Made by a program: the position numbers and the translations under genes
In this document: positions 15,430 through 23,958 of the stretch, in pieces
Numbering within the stretch: the stretch's first letter is position 1
Layout of the letters: the number at the start of each line of letters is the position of its first letter
Notes under the pieces: model-generated
Databases searched by the model: none
What the model saw: only the letters and a program-made list of their open reading frames with translations
What the model was told of the DNA's origin: nothing
Source: Clostridium_AM sp900759715
GTDB taxonomy: Bacteria; Bacillota; Clostridia; Clostridiales; Clostridiaceae
Direction: 5' to 3'
DNA length: 64,000 nucleotides
Assembly: GCA_900759715.1 (NCBI GenBank)
Contig: CAAEXF010000103.1
Coordinates: 68,712-132,711, forward strand

Positions 15430-16161
15430 TTATATTTTTCTACTTTCTTTAACATTAGCATCTTGAGATTGCTCAAAGCTATTCTTATACTCTATAAGGT
15501 CAATTTCGCAGTTAGATCCTATTCTTATATTGTTTCCTCTTACTACTTTAGCTTTAGTATTTTCTAGATAGATATCATCACCTTCAATGGTTTCAACAGT
15601 AAGGCCATCATAAATGTCCATCATAGTAAAAAGAGGTTTTATAAGCTTATCAAATATTGAAGCTGTACCCTTTCTTACATTGATTTTTTCTCCACCAATT
15701 TCTTTTACTTTGCACTTAGTGTATAACTCTACTTCAATATTCCCTGAATTTAAAAGCCCGGATATACTAAATCCTCCCCTTGAAATAAAGTTTTCAGAAT
15801 CACAATTACCATTAACTTTTACAACACCTTGAACAGACACATTCTCCGCTGAAATACTTCCACCAAGGTTAACAGCACCAGAAATATCTATATCCTTAAC
15901 TACTGCATTACCACTGATTTTGGAATGACCATTGACTTTAATTTTTTCACATTCTAAGTCTCCATCAAGTTTACTTTCCCCATCTATATCTATATCTTTT
16001 GCTTTTACATTACCTATTATTTTACAAACCCCATCAATATTGATATCCATACAATCTAGGTCGCCGTTTATTCGTGCAGTTCCACTAACTACTACATCCT
16101 TATAAAATCCTCCAGATGAAGTTGTCATACCTGAAATCTTTAAATCATGTCTATTTTCCAT
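15430..16161 (-). CDS. bactofilin-like polymer-forming protein (YhbF-like)
   Basis: The protein has 243 residues from ATG 16161, which has AGGAGG 7 nt upstream; an in-frame start farther up at 16188 lacks a site. Residues 25-125 are a run of short beta-rung repeats (ARINGDLDCMDINIDGVCK, SKLDGDLECEKIKVNGHSK), as expected for a right-handed beta-helix that polymerises into filaments. The C-terminal part (GDDIYLENTKAKVVRGNNI) is shared with its neighbour at 16312. It is the second of two paralogues after a DUF4004 gene, matching the Bacillus yhbD-yhbE-yhbF operon, and probably forms a cytoskeletal or membrane-linked scaffold. Confidence 0.85.
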   Translation of the reverse strand: MENRHDLKISGMTTSSGGFYKDVVVSGTARINGDLDCMDINIDGVCKIIGNVKAKDIDIDGESKLDGDLECEKIKVNGHSKISGNAVVKDIDISGAVNLGGSISAENVSVQGVVKVNGNCDSENFISRGGFSISGLLNSGNIEVELYTKCKVKEIGGEKINVRKGTASIFDKLIKPLFTMMDIYDGLTVETIEGDDIYLENTKAKVVRGNNIRIGSNCEIDLIEYKNSFEQSQDANVKESRKI

Positions 16162-16189
16162 TTTAATTCCTCCTTTTAGTCGAAACACT

Positions 16190-16250
16190 GGGTAATTTTG
16201 CTTGTTTCCAATAGCAAAATTACCCGTTAAAGTCCATTTAGGACTTTAAC
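16190..16250. repeat. double hairpin, variant of the family A module
   Basis: Two adjacent perfect hairpins lie between the bactofilin genes. The first is GGGTAATTTTGCT (16190-16202) with AGCAAAATTACCC (16213-16225). The second is GTTAAAGTCC (16226-16235) with GGACTTTAAC (16241-16250). The second matches the hairpin at 3176-3200 with paired changes TG/CA to GT/AC, so base pairing is kept. It may also weaken readthrough between the two genes. Confidence 0.75.
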
Positions 16251-16311
16251 CTCCAATAATTTATACACTATATAATGATAGTGGCATATAAGACTATAAA
16301 TTACTAATACT

Positions 16312-17052
16312 TTATACCTTCCTATTTTCTATAACTTTGCAATTACCAAGTTGTTTAAAGACATTTCTATACTCTACAAGTTCTATTTCGCAACCTTCTC
16401 CTATAGTAACATTATTACCTCGTACAACTTTAGCTTTAGTATCTTCTAAATATATATCATCGCCTTCTATAGATTCGGTATATAATTTTCCATCAAAGAA
16501 ATCTGATGGGAGAAAAAGAGATTTAATTACTTTTTTTATTTTAGAAGCTATGGCCTTTTTAACAGTTATTTTTTCTCCGCCTATTTCACTTGCCTTTGAT
16601 CTTGAGTATAATACAATATTAAGCTCACCGGCATTTAATAGGCCACCAATTGTAAAGGCACCTCTTGAAATAAAAGCTTCAGCATTACAGTCACCTTCAA
16701 CCTTTACTTCACCAAAAATTCTAGCTTCTTCTGATGAGATATTGCCTCCAATGTTAGCTGCACCTTGAATTTTAAGCTTTTTTACTGCAACATCTCCTTG
16801 GATATCGGAGTTGCCACTTATTTTGAATTCTTCTGATTCTAAGTTTCCTTTAATTTTAACTTCTCCAGTAATTTTACCAGTTTTTGACTTTAAATTTCCG
16901 TTAACATTACAATCTCCAAGTATTCTAAAATCAATACAATCAAAATCACCATTTATATCAGCGTTTCCGGTAACTACTACATTATTATAAAATCCACCTG
17001 ATGCAGTACCTTCTCCAGTGATTTTAAGATTATTTCTTACTCTATTCTCCAT
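16312..17052 (-). CDS. bactofilin-like polymer-forming protein (YhbE-like)
   Basis: The protein has 246 residues from ATG 17052, with GGAGG 8 nt upstream; GTG 17067 in the same frame is less likely. It is a paralogue of the protein at 15430 with the same beta-rung series (ADINGDFDCIDFRILGDCN, GEVKIKGNLESEEFKISGN). The shared C-terminal motif is GDDIYLEDTKAKVVRGNNV. No signal peptide or membrane segment is seen. It starts 15 bp or less past the DUF4004 gene and is separated from the second bactofilin by a double-hairpin repeat. In Bacillus the pair is linked to flagellar placement and motility; transfer of that role here is inference. Confidence 0.85.
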   Translation of the reverse strand: MENRVRNNLKITGEGTASGGFYNNVVVTGNADINGDFDCIDFRILGDCNVNGNLKSKTGKITGEVKIKGNLESEEFKISGNSDIQGDVAVKKLKIQGAANIGGNISSEEARIFGEVKVEGDCNAEAFISRGAFTIGGLLNAGELNIVLYSRSKASEIGGEKITVKKAIASKIKKVIKSLFLPSDFFDGKLYTESIEGDDIYLEDTKAKVVRGNNVTIGEGCEIELVEYRNVFKQLGNCKVIENRKV

Positions 17053-17066
17053 AATATATACCTCCA

Positions 17067-17693
17067 CTAATCATTCATTTTAATTTTTAACTCTTCAATG
17101 CAATTTGCTAAATTAAATCTAGCAACAACCTTTACACCGCTTTCGAAGTAGATTTCACTAGGAATTGAAACTAAGAAGCATGTGGAAATTCCAAATTTAC
17201 GAATAAAAATTAATTCGCAGTTTTTGCCTTCAAATTTTTTATAGCTATCTGATAGCACTTGAAGAAGAATTTTTCCTTCATCTAAACTGATTTCACCTGT
17301 TTGAAGCAGCTTTTCCAGTATATAAGCGTAAAGTATCTTTTCAAAAGAATACTCCTCGGAATATCCCTGCTGCTCTATGAAAAAGTTAAGCGTCACTTTT
17401 GAAACAATGTTACGTTTCACTACTTCATCTTTGTTCAGTATAGTTTCAGTAGGATTTGGAGAAAACATATCTGCCAAATCATCTAAAGATAGGTCATCCT
17501 TCATATTTATTATTTTATCAATCCTTGTTAGAATCTTATCCTTTGGGAAAAATGTCTCTTGACCTGTAAAGGTAGATTTCCTAATAAACCAATCTTCAGG
17601 AATTAAATTTTTCCTTTTCCACCTATATAGTTGGCCATAAGAGATACCCGTAAGCTCAAGTAGATCCTTTTTAGATATTAAATCCTGCTCCAT
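17067..17693 (-). CDS. DUF4004/YhbD-like MerR-type protein
   Basis: The protein has 208 residues. A MerR-like helix-turn-helix is visible at residues 5-60 (ISKKDLLELTGISYGQLYRW, then KRKNLIPEDWFIRK and FPKDKILTRIDKI). The remainder matches the plan of B. subtilis YhbD, whose gene precedes two bactofilin genes, as here. It is probably a regulator or accessory factor of the bactofilin operon. GAGAGGTG precedes the ATG. Upstream, GTAACA and TGTTAC half-sites near 17783-17800 could be its operator. Confidence 0.8.
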   Translation of the reverse strand: MEQDLISKKDLLELTGISYGQLYRWKRKNLIPEDWFIRKSTFTGQETFFPKDKILTRIDKIINMKDDLSLDDLADMFSPNPTETILNKDEVVKRNIVSKVTLNFFIEQQGYSEEYSFEKILYAYILEKLLQTGEISLDEGKILLQVLSDSYKKFEGKNCELIFIRKFGISTCFLVSIPSEIYFESGVKVVARFNLANCIEELKIKMND

Positions 17694-17896
17694 ATAATAA
17701 ACACCTCTCTAATACTTTATAGCTTTGGTTAAAATATACTACTTATTATTTTAAAGCATCAATTCACTTTCTATGAATTAAGTGTAACATAACATTGTTA
17801 CGCTGTAAATAAAATTTATGTAAAACTTTAGATATGATTTGCTAGTGATAGCTATAAACTTATATGTACTATATTTTATTGTAATTTATTATAAAA

Positions 17897-17928
17897 AAAG
17901 ATGAAGCATAAAACTATACTTCATCTTT
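17897..17928 (-). terminator. terminator of the threonate operon
   Basis: AAAGATGAAG (17897-17906) pairs with CTTCATCTTT (17919-17928), and the minus-strand transcript then runs into TTTTTTT. It lies just past the decayed permease at 17954. Confidence 0.85.
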
Positions 17929-17953
17929 ATAGATACTATTCTATATATAAGCC

Positions 17954-18372
17954 TTATCCGAAAAAGAAGTTTAAAGCTAATAGTACAATTAATCCTGTAG
18001 CCCATGCTAGTGTAGTAGTAGCAGAACATATTCTCATCTGGTCTTTAACTTCCTTCATGCCAATTGACTCATTGATTACCCATAAAAAGGAAAGGCATAA
18101 GAATTGGAGGAATGCTTGTCTTAGAAATACTTGTTGCAATAAAGGTTCCTAAACCACTGTTTTGTGTTATCATTCCTAGCGCTCCACCGCCACCAACTAA
18201 TAGCATTCGCTTACCACTTGCTTTTAGTCCTTCTTCCATAGAATTTAGTGCATCATTCTTGGACTGTGTTTTAAATAGCCCACCAGCAAGTGCTACTCCC
18301 AAAGAAGCCACAGATTTTCTTGTTTTTTAGATAATCCTTTAACTAAAGGAGCTAAAATATTACTTTTTAGAA
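17954..18372 (-). pseudogene. decayed GntP-family permease
   Basis: Fragments of a second GntP-type permease follow the intact one. APLVKGLSKK is joined by a frameshift near 18325 to ASLGVALAGGLFKTQSKND. Then comes RMLLVGGGGALGMITQNSGL, as in the intact copy (VIGAGGAFNQVLQDSG). After SIPPILMPFLF the frame shifts and a large internal part (the SGTVAMMTAAG and HVNDSGFW region) is missing. The end FLWVINESIGMKEVKDQM and NFFFG is in another frame. Two or more lesions make it non-functional. It starts directly after the stop of the intact gene and ends before the operon terminator. Confidence 0.75.
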
Positions 18373-19710
18373 TTAAACAAAGTTACTTAAAATCAGTGTT
18401 CCTATCAAGGCAACAACAGATGCAATGGTAGTAGTTGTCGTATAACACTTTAATGCATCTTGTACTGTCATTCCGTAGAATTCTTTAACTGTCCAGAATC
18501 CCGAGTCATTTACATGGGACAATCCAATTGCTCCTGCACCAATAGCTACACATACAATCGCTGGATTAATTCCAGGATAATTACTTAAAATCGGTAAAAT
18601 TATGCCGGCCGCGGTCATCATTGCAACAGTACCAGAACCTACAGTAGCTCTCATTATAATGGCAACCAGCCATGCTAAAACTATAAGATTCATATTTAGG
18701 TTTCCAAGAACAGTTCCAAGTACCTTTCCTATTCCACTATCCTGAAGCACCTGATTAAATGCACCACCTGCACCTATAACTAGCAGTATGCCTGCTACAG
18801 GCCCAAAGCAACCGTCAGTTAGCTTCAATATATCTTCTTTTTTCAAACCTCTTGAAAAACCAAGACTAAAATATGAGAAGATTACAGAAATTAAAAGTGC
18901 TGTTATTGGATTTCCGACAAATGCAACAAACGGTGCATATGCTGCATCTTTAGGAGCTATTAATTCAACAATGGTTTTTAATACCATGATTATCATTGGT
19001 AAAAGTATTGTAAATAGTGTTATTCCGAATTTTGGGAGCTTTTCATCTGGCATAAGCTCGTCCTTAAAAAGTTCCTTTGAAGCATTAGTCTTAACATATT
19101 TTGAAATAATATTACCAAAAATAGGGCCTCCAATCATTGCAGCAGGTAATCCTACAATTAAGGACCACATAATAACGGTTCCAACGTCAGCCTTAAGTAT
19201 GCCAACAATTGCTAAAGCAGCAGGATGTGGTGGTACCATGCAATGAACTACCGTTAAAGTAGTTGCAACAGGAACTCCGATTTTAACAATCGACATCTTT
19301 GTTTGACGAGCAACACTAAATATTACTGGCATCAATAAAACCAAACCAACTTGAAGGAATACGGGTATACCACATATAAAGGCTACAACCATCATTGCCC
19401 AATGAGTTCTTTTTTCACCAAAGGCTCCGATTAATGTTTTTGAAAGACGCTGTGCTCCACCTGAAATCTCAAGCATCTTTCCAAGAATTGTTCCAAGACC
19501 AAGAACAGTGGCTAGGAATCCTAAGGTATTCCCCATACCTTTCTGAAATGAAACTGCAACTTGATCAAGGGGCATACCTGCTAAAATACCAAGTGTCAAC
19601 CCGGAGATAGTCAATGCTATAAATGCACTCAACTTTGTTTTCATAATAAGAAATATAATTAAAGCAATAGAAATAAGCAGACAAAGAACTAAATATGTCA
19701 CGCTACTCAT
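18373..19710 (-). CDS. GntP-family sugar-acid permease
   Basis: The protein has 445 residues with about 12 membrane helices. Typical GntP blocks are MGNTLGFLATVLGLGTILGK, VPPHPAALAIVGI, GAGGAFNQVLQDSGIGKVLG, ATVGSGTVAMMTAAGII and LSHVNDSGFWTVKEF. The family imports gluconate and related aldonic acids by proton symport. Here it is downstream of a DUF1537 kinase and a PdxA2-type dehydrogenase, which indicates D-threonate or D-erythronate as substrate. ATG has AGGAGGG upstream. It is probably co-transcribed with the kinase gene 198 bp upstream. Confidence 0.9.
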   Translation of the reverse strand: MSSVTYLVLCLLISIALIIFLIMKTKLSAFIALTISGLTLGILAGMPLDQVAVSFQKGMGNTLGFLATVLGLGTILGKMLEISGGAQRLSKTLIGAFGEKRTHWAMMVVAFICGIPVFLQVGLVLLMPVIFSVARQTKMSIVKIGVPVATTLTVVHCMVPPHPAALAIVGILKADVGTVIMWSLIVGLPAAMIGGPIFGNIISKYVKTNASKELFKDELMPDEKLPKFGITLFTILLPMIIMVLKTIVELIAPKDAAYAPFVAFVGNPITALLISVIFSYFSLGFSRGLKKEDILKLTDGCFGPVAGILLVIGAGGAFNQVLQDSGIGKVLGTVLGNLNMNLIVLAWLVAIIMRATVGSGTVAMMTAAGIILPILSNYPGINPAIVCVAIGAGAIGLSHVNDSGFWTVKEFYGMTVQDALKCYTTTTTIASVVALIGTLILSNFV

Positions 19711-19908
19711 GATTTAACCCTCCTAATTTTATTTATTACAACTATAAATGAGCAAATTTCATAACATTATTTACTGTTAATTTTGCAAACACTTTCCCTA
19801 TGCCACTTTAAATATTATTAAAATTTGCTCCAAATACATACCAATAATTAACTCTAATACCATTTTTAATCTATATCTTTTAAATTTTTATAGTATTAAT
19901 TTTCATTA

Positions 19909-21210
19909 CTATTTTTCACTAGATATTTTTGTTTCCAAATAATCAACACATGTAACTAGTGTTTCTTTATTTCCTACCAATCCTCCCTTTGTTACTATAG
20001 GCATTCCCTCAAAAACTCCACCTATTATTCTTGAATATATTGCTAATGGAATAACCTCATCCTGTACATCAAATCCAACAGCTTCTATTTTATTGCAAAG
20101 ATCCTCTGAAACGTCTCCACCGGATGTATAAATACCACCGATTTTGTTTCCCATCTTATCAATTACTCTATAAACTATTGTAGCAATAGCACCTGTTATT
20201 AAGTTAGCACACTCTTTTTTGCTTAGACCACATGTCTTTTGAATTTCTACGAAATCTAGTACATCGTTTTCATCCAGGGTTGTTGTAACAACTAAAATAC
20301 TGTAATTATCTTCTTTTTCGATAATTTCATTTACAACACGATCAATTTCATCTTCTCTAAGCTCTTTATTTAAGAACTTACTTGAATTTGTTTTTACAAT
20401 TAGTGGATTGCTTTTTACTTTTAAAAAGTTTACCTGCTCTCTTGTTAAGTTACTTGCACTACCGATACCACATAACACTTTTCCCATAGTTTTTACTTCT
20501 TCACCTTTTTTATAAAGTACCCTTGCTACAGCTGCAGTAAATGTGCCTGGATCAATAGCTACAAATCTTAATTTACTTTCAACGCAGCCCTTTGCGATTT
20601 CATCAATATCATTTACTGTTTGAGCATCAATTACAATAACTCTGTTATCTTTTGCCTTTTCTATAACTTCATCTTTTATAACCTTTGCACCCTTTAATAC
20701 TTTATCTAAAGAAATGTATCCAACACTATATTTGCTTTGTTTTTTTACTATTTCTGTTACTCTTGAAGTTTTAACAGGAGATGTAGGGTCCTTAGCCACC
20801 TCTGTTTTTTGAAGAGGAACCCCATGAACCAACAGAATATCCCCTATACTAACACGACCTGAATTAGGGAAAGAAGCAACTACAATAGCCACAGCATCAT
20901 TACCTAAGGTTTCAATAATACTGTCAATTTCCGCACCAACATTTCCTCTTAAAGTTGAATCAATTCTTTTACTAAAAAATAAGTTTTCTTTATTTTCAAA
21001 TAGGTTGGCAGCATTTTTTACTTTTTCGTAAGCATCATCAGGCTGCATTCCTCTACTATTAGTACTAATACACAAAACATCAAAGTTTTTAAATTTATCC
21101 ATATCTGAAGTTCTTAATATTGTTCCTACTTTCAATCCATCTTGTGCTAGTATTGCACCTGTATCGTTAGCTCCAGTTAAATCGTCCGCAATAATCACTG
21201 TTTTTAACAT
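19909..21210 (-). CDS. dtnK: four-carbon acid sugar kinase (DUF1537; D-threonate/D-erythronate kinase type)
   Basis: The protein has 433 residues, the usual length for the family. The N-terminal domain begins VIIADDLTGANDTGAILAQ, the characteristic substrate-binding Asp-Asp-Leu-Thr-Gly. FFSKRIDSTLRGNVGAEI follows. The C-terminal nucleotide-binding part contains TTTLDENDVLDF, GGIYTSGGDVSEDL and MPIVTKGGLVG. It phosphorylates the 4-hydroxyl of D-threonate or D-erythronate before oxidation by PdxA2. The exact acid (dtnK or denK) cannot be told from sequence alone. AAGGAG precedes the ATG. A 395-bp upstream gap holds a 21-bp direct repeat and an inverted repeat. Confidence 0.85.
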   Translation of the reverse strand: MLKTVIIADDLTGANDTGAILAQDGLKVGTILRTSDMDKFKNFDVLCISTNSRGMQPDDAYEKVKNAANLFENKENLFFSKRIDSTLRGNVGAEIDSIIETLGNDAVAIVVASFPNSGRVSIGDILLVHGVPLQKTEVAKDPTSPVKTSRVTEIVKKQSKYSVGYISLDKVLKGAKVIKDEVIEKAKDNRVIVIDAQTVNDIDEIAKGCVESKLRFVAIDPGTFTAAVARVLYKKGEEVKTMGKVLCGIGSASNLTREQVNFLKVKSNPLIVKTNSSKFLNKELREDEIDRVVNEIIEKEDNYSILVVTTTLDENDVLDFVEIQKTCGLSKKECANLITGAIATIVYRVIDKMGNKIGGIYTSGGDVSEDLCNKIEAVGFDVQDEVIPLAIYSRIIGGVFEGMPIVTKGGLVGNKETLVTCVDYLETKISSEK

Positions 21211-21276
21211 ATAGATTTCTCCTTCTCTATAATACTTACTATATTTTAATAAACCGTTAAAAGTTAAACGCTTACA

Positions 21277-21318
21277 TTAAACTTCAAGTAAATGTCTTTA
21301 AACTTCAAGTAAATGTCT
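21277..21318. repeat. two perfect 21-bp direct repeats upstream of the kinase gene
   Basis: The unit TTAAACTTCAAGTAAATGTC plus T occurs twice without a gap, at 21277-21297 and 21298-21318, about 67 bp upstream of the kinase start. The 21-bp spacing equals two helical turns, so it could be a regulator site or a recent slippage duplication. Confidence 0.7.
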
Positions 21319-21478
21319 TTCGTCCTAGTTGATATTTGTTAAAATTCCTATAGAACCTTTTATCAACATCCTGCCTCAAGATATATATTGGTTTTCCTAT
21401 ATTGTAAAAAATACTACAAATCACACTTTATCTGTGCTAAACTGTTTATGTTAAATAATTATTTATTCATTTGGATAG

Positions 21479-21536
21479 GCCTCTTTTTGTTTAATAGATT
21501 TGATTGGGAGTCTTTTCTATGTTAACAAATAGAGGC
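21479..21536. promoter_or_regulatory. long imperfect inverted repeat between pdxA2 and dtnK genes
   Basis: Arms GCCTCTTTTTGTTTAATAGA (21479-21498) and TCTATGTTAACAAATAGAGG plus C (21516-21536) are nearly complementary. On the minus strand it follows the pdxA2 stop by about 70 bp. It could end pdxA2 transcripts or act as an attenuator. No strong T tract follows on the minus strand. Confidence 0.4.
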
Positions 21537-21605
21537 TTTTGCTTGTCTGTAAAACTTCTCTAAGTTTAAAAACAAACTATTCATTTCTTTTTTGTAAAAA
21601 CAATA

Positions 21606-22622
21606 TTAGTTGTTTTTACTGCTCTCAGCTAAAAATTTTGGTCCATATTTAGCAGCCAATAAAATAGCTTCTATCATGCTGACAGCACTTACTTTACCTG
21701 TTCCAGCTATATCAAAAGCTGTTCCATGGTCTACAGAAGTACGTAAAAATGGCATATTATTAGTCAATGAAATTGTTCTTTCAAAGTCTACGGTTTTTGT
21801 AGCAATATGTCCTTGATCATGATATAGAGAAAGAACTGCATCATATTTTCCGTTTAGTGCTTGATAGAAAACAGAATCAGCACCAACTGGTCCATTGATA
21901 TCAATACCTTTTTCACGTGCACTTTCAACTGCAGGAGAAATATATTTAACTTCTTCATCACCAAAAAGACCATGTTCTCCACAATGAGGGTTAAGTCCTG
22001 CAATAGCCATATGAGGTTTTTCAATTCCTAACACTTTTAATGCTTTTTCACAACGTACAATAAAGTTTTCAATTCCCTCTTTTGTGATTAAATCACAAGC
22101 ATTTCTCAAAGAAACGTGTCTGCTGTAGAAGAATGATCTTAGTCCTCTTACTTCAAACATTGTCAATGGGTCTGAAACATTTGTTAACTCTTCTAAAACC
22201 TCTGTATGTCCTATAAAAGGAACACCTGCTGCTTTAAAGGATTCTTTGTTTAAAGGAGTTGTTGCAACTGCTGCTACTTCTTTGTTTAATGCTAACTTTA
22301 CTGCATATTCAAGATAGTCATAAGCTGCCTGTCCACATTGTGCTTGAACTTTACCATATTCTAATGCTGAAATATCAATATTATTTAAGTCTATAAAGTC
22401 TAAAGTTCCAAGGGTATATTCGCCTTCACTAGGACTATCAACAGCATTTAATTCTAGTGAAGTTTCTGTTATTTCTAATGCCTTGCCCAAAACTCCCTTG
22501 TCTCCTATTACAAGTGGATTGCATACGTCATAAACTTCTTTGCTTTTTAAAGCCTTAACTACAATTTCAGGTCCTACACCTGCAGGATCCCCTAAAGTAA
22601 TTGCAATAATTGGTTTAGTCAT
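21606..22622 (-). CDS. pdxA2: PdxA2-type 4-phospho-D-threonate/erythronate dehydrogenase
   Basis: The protein has 338 residues. PdxA-family signatures are ITLGDPAGVGPEIVVKAL at the N-terminus, PFIGHTEVLEEL and LYHDQGHIATKT, which supply the metal-binding His residues, and the end RTSVDHGTAFDIAGTGK. The family includes the vitamin B6 enzyme PdxA, but the neighbourhood (DUF1537 kinase, GntP permease, DeoR regulator) indicates the catabolic PdxA2. That enzyme oxidises and decarboxylates the 4-phosphorylated acid to dihydroxyacetone phosphate. GAGGAG precedes the ATG. It is the first structural gene of the cluster, 92 bp after the regulator. Confidence 0.88.
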   Translation of the reverse strand: MTKPIIAITLGDPAGVGPEIVVKALKSKEVYDVCNPLVIGDKGVLGKALEITETSLELNAVDSPSEGEYTLGTLDFIDLNNIDISALEYGKVQAQCGQAAYDYLEYAVKLALNKEVAAVATTPLNKESFKAAGVPFIGHTEVLEELTNVSDPLTMFEVRGLRSFFYSRHVSLRNACDLITKEGIENFIVRCEKALKVLGIEKPHMAIAGLNPHCGEHGLFGDEEVKYISPAVESAREKGIDINGPVGADSVFYQALNGKYDAVLSLYHDQGHIATKTVDFERTISLTNNMPFLRTSVDHGTAFDIAGTGKVSAVSMIEAILLAAKYGPKFLAESSKNN

Positions 22623-22665
22623 TTTAATCTCCTCTTTCTAGTTTATATTTTATATATTTATATTA

Positions 22666-22701
22666 GTTAACCAGCTATACCAGTTAACCAATTAAGTTAA
22701 C
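22666..22701. promoter_or_regulatory. three GTTAAC boxes upstream of pdxA2
   Basis: The palindrome GTTAAC occurs three times in 36 bp, at 22666-22671, 22683-22688 and 22696-22701. The boxes sit between the DeoR-family gene and pdxA2. This cluster is a likely operator for the adjacent regulator; the assignment is inference. Confidence 0.5.
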
Positions 22702-22714
22702 ATATTAATAAAAG

Positions 22715-23476
22715 TTAAACGAATACACAGTTATCAATATTAAGCTTATCAAAATCTTCAATTAGTTTCGGTGATTGTTTATCAATGATTATTCCTGTTA
22801 ATTTCTCGAAATTAGATACTTTCACCATGCTTTTTTTACCATACTTATCACTAGTAGCTAGTACAAAAGACTTTTCACTAATTTTCATAAAAGTATGTTT
22901 CAAATACATTTTCTCAATACTTGTTGTCATGAAGTTACCATTTGAGTCAAAGGCGTCACAGCCTAAAAAACAAGCATCTGCATTATATTTTTCAACGATG
23001 CTGCAGGTCTCAACACCTATGCATTCCTTGGACTTAATGGAAACCTTTCCACCAATTAGAGTAACTTCTATATTGGAAAAATTACTTAAAAAAAGAGCAA
23101 TCTTTAAGTCAGTAGTAATAACGTTCAAATCTTCAACGTTAACTATACTCTTAGCTAGTTCCATTATTGTCGTTCCTGCATCTAATATAATTGTTGAATT
23201 TGGTTTCACGAATTCGGCAGCTTTTTGTCCTACTATATGCTTTTCATCAATCATATACTTTTCTTTTTCTAAATAATTTTGTTCTTTGATTATTGGACTT
23301 TTGACCATTGCTCCACCAAAAGTTCTATCGATAAGCCCTTGTTTTTCTAGAAAAGATAAGTCTTTTCTAATTGTTACTTCGGAAACATCTAGTTTTTTTG
23401 ACAACTCCAACACAGTTACATTTCCATTTTTCAAAACATAATCATAAATTTTTTCTCTTCTTTCCAAAGCAAACAT
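22715..23476 (-). CDS. DeoR/GlpR-family repressor of the threonate cluster
   Basis: The protein has 253 residues from ATG 23476, which has GGAGG 6 nt upstream; the frame extends 12 nt farther but without a better site. The N-terminal DeoR helix-turn-helix reads RREKIYDYVLKNGNVTVLEL, then DVSEVTIRKDLSFLEKQG. The C-terminal DeoRC sensor domain contains ILDAGTTIMELAK, TTDLKIALFLS and IGGKVSIKSKE. Such repressors bind phosphorylated sugar intermediates. It starts the cluster, so it probably represses pdxA2, the kinase and the permease through the GTTAAC boxes downstream. Confidence 0.88.
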   Translation of the reverse strand: MFALERREKIYDYVLKNGNVTVLELSKKLDVSEVTIRKDLSFLEKQGLIDRTFGGAMVKSPIIKEQNYLEKEKYMIDEKHIVGQKAAEFVKPNSTIILDAGTTIMELAKSIVNVEDLNVITTDLKIALFLSNFSNIEVTLIGGKVSIKSKECIGVETCSIVEKYNADACFLGCDAFDSNGNFMTTSIEKMYLKHTFMKISEKSFVLATSDKYGKKSMVKVSNFEKLTGIIIDKQSPKLIEDFDKLNIDNCVFV

Positions 23477-23782
23477 AATATCCTCCATTAATCACTAATT
23501 AATAAAAACCTTTTCTGAAAGTAATTCAATAATATCATATGCTTCATTTACTTTCAATATGCTTCGTTTTGTTTCTTTAATAAAAAATATAAAAGTTTCT
23601 AAATAGTTTTAAAAAAGACCATAATTTAAGATTCTAAAATCAAATTAAATATTTTTATCAGATTAAATTTATTCATACTTTATAAAATCTCCCCTTTAGT
23701 TTCCCTAAAACCGACTTTTTATATGATAAATATATGAATTTTAAAAACAACTTCATTATACTTGCATTTTTCTAATGCAAAA

Positions 23783-23804
23783 AGCCTCACTAAATTGTGA
23801 GGCT
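23783..23804 (-). terminator. terminator of the ABC exporter operon
   Basis: AGCCTCAC (23783-23790) and GTGAGGCT (23797-23804) form a perfect stem, followed on the minus strand by TTTTTGC. It lies about 155 bp beyond the last permease gene. The remaining gap 23489-23958 shows no other feature. Confidence 0.85.
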
Positions 23805-23958
23805 AATACAAATATCTTCATAATAATTTGTTGACTTTTTATTTAAATATAAAACAAATAGTTTCGATTGCTTTCAAATTGTTATCTATTTAACATACCT
23901 TTTCCACTAGAAATATATTTAAAACTATATTATATTCATACGCTTTTCCAAAATGTTG

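Noticed and set aside
18788..19246. 152-codon plus-strand frame opposite the GntP permease
   Set aside because: It is a shadow of the permease gene on the other strand; no start signal and no family resemblance. The same applies to the other long opposite-strand frames in the window.
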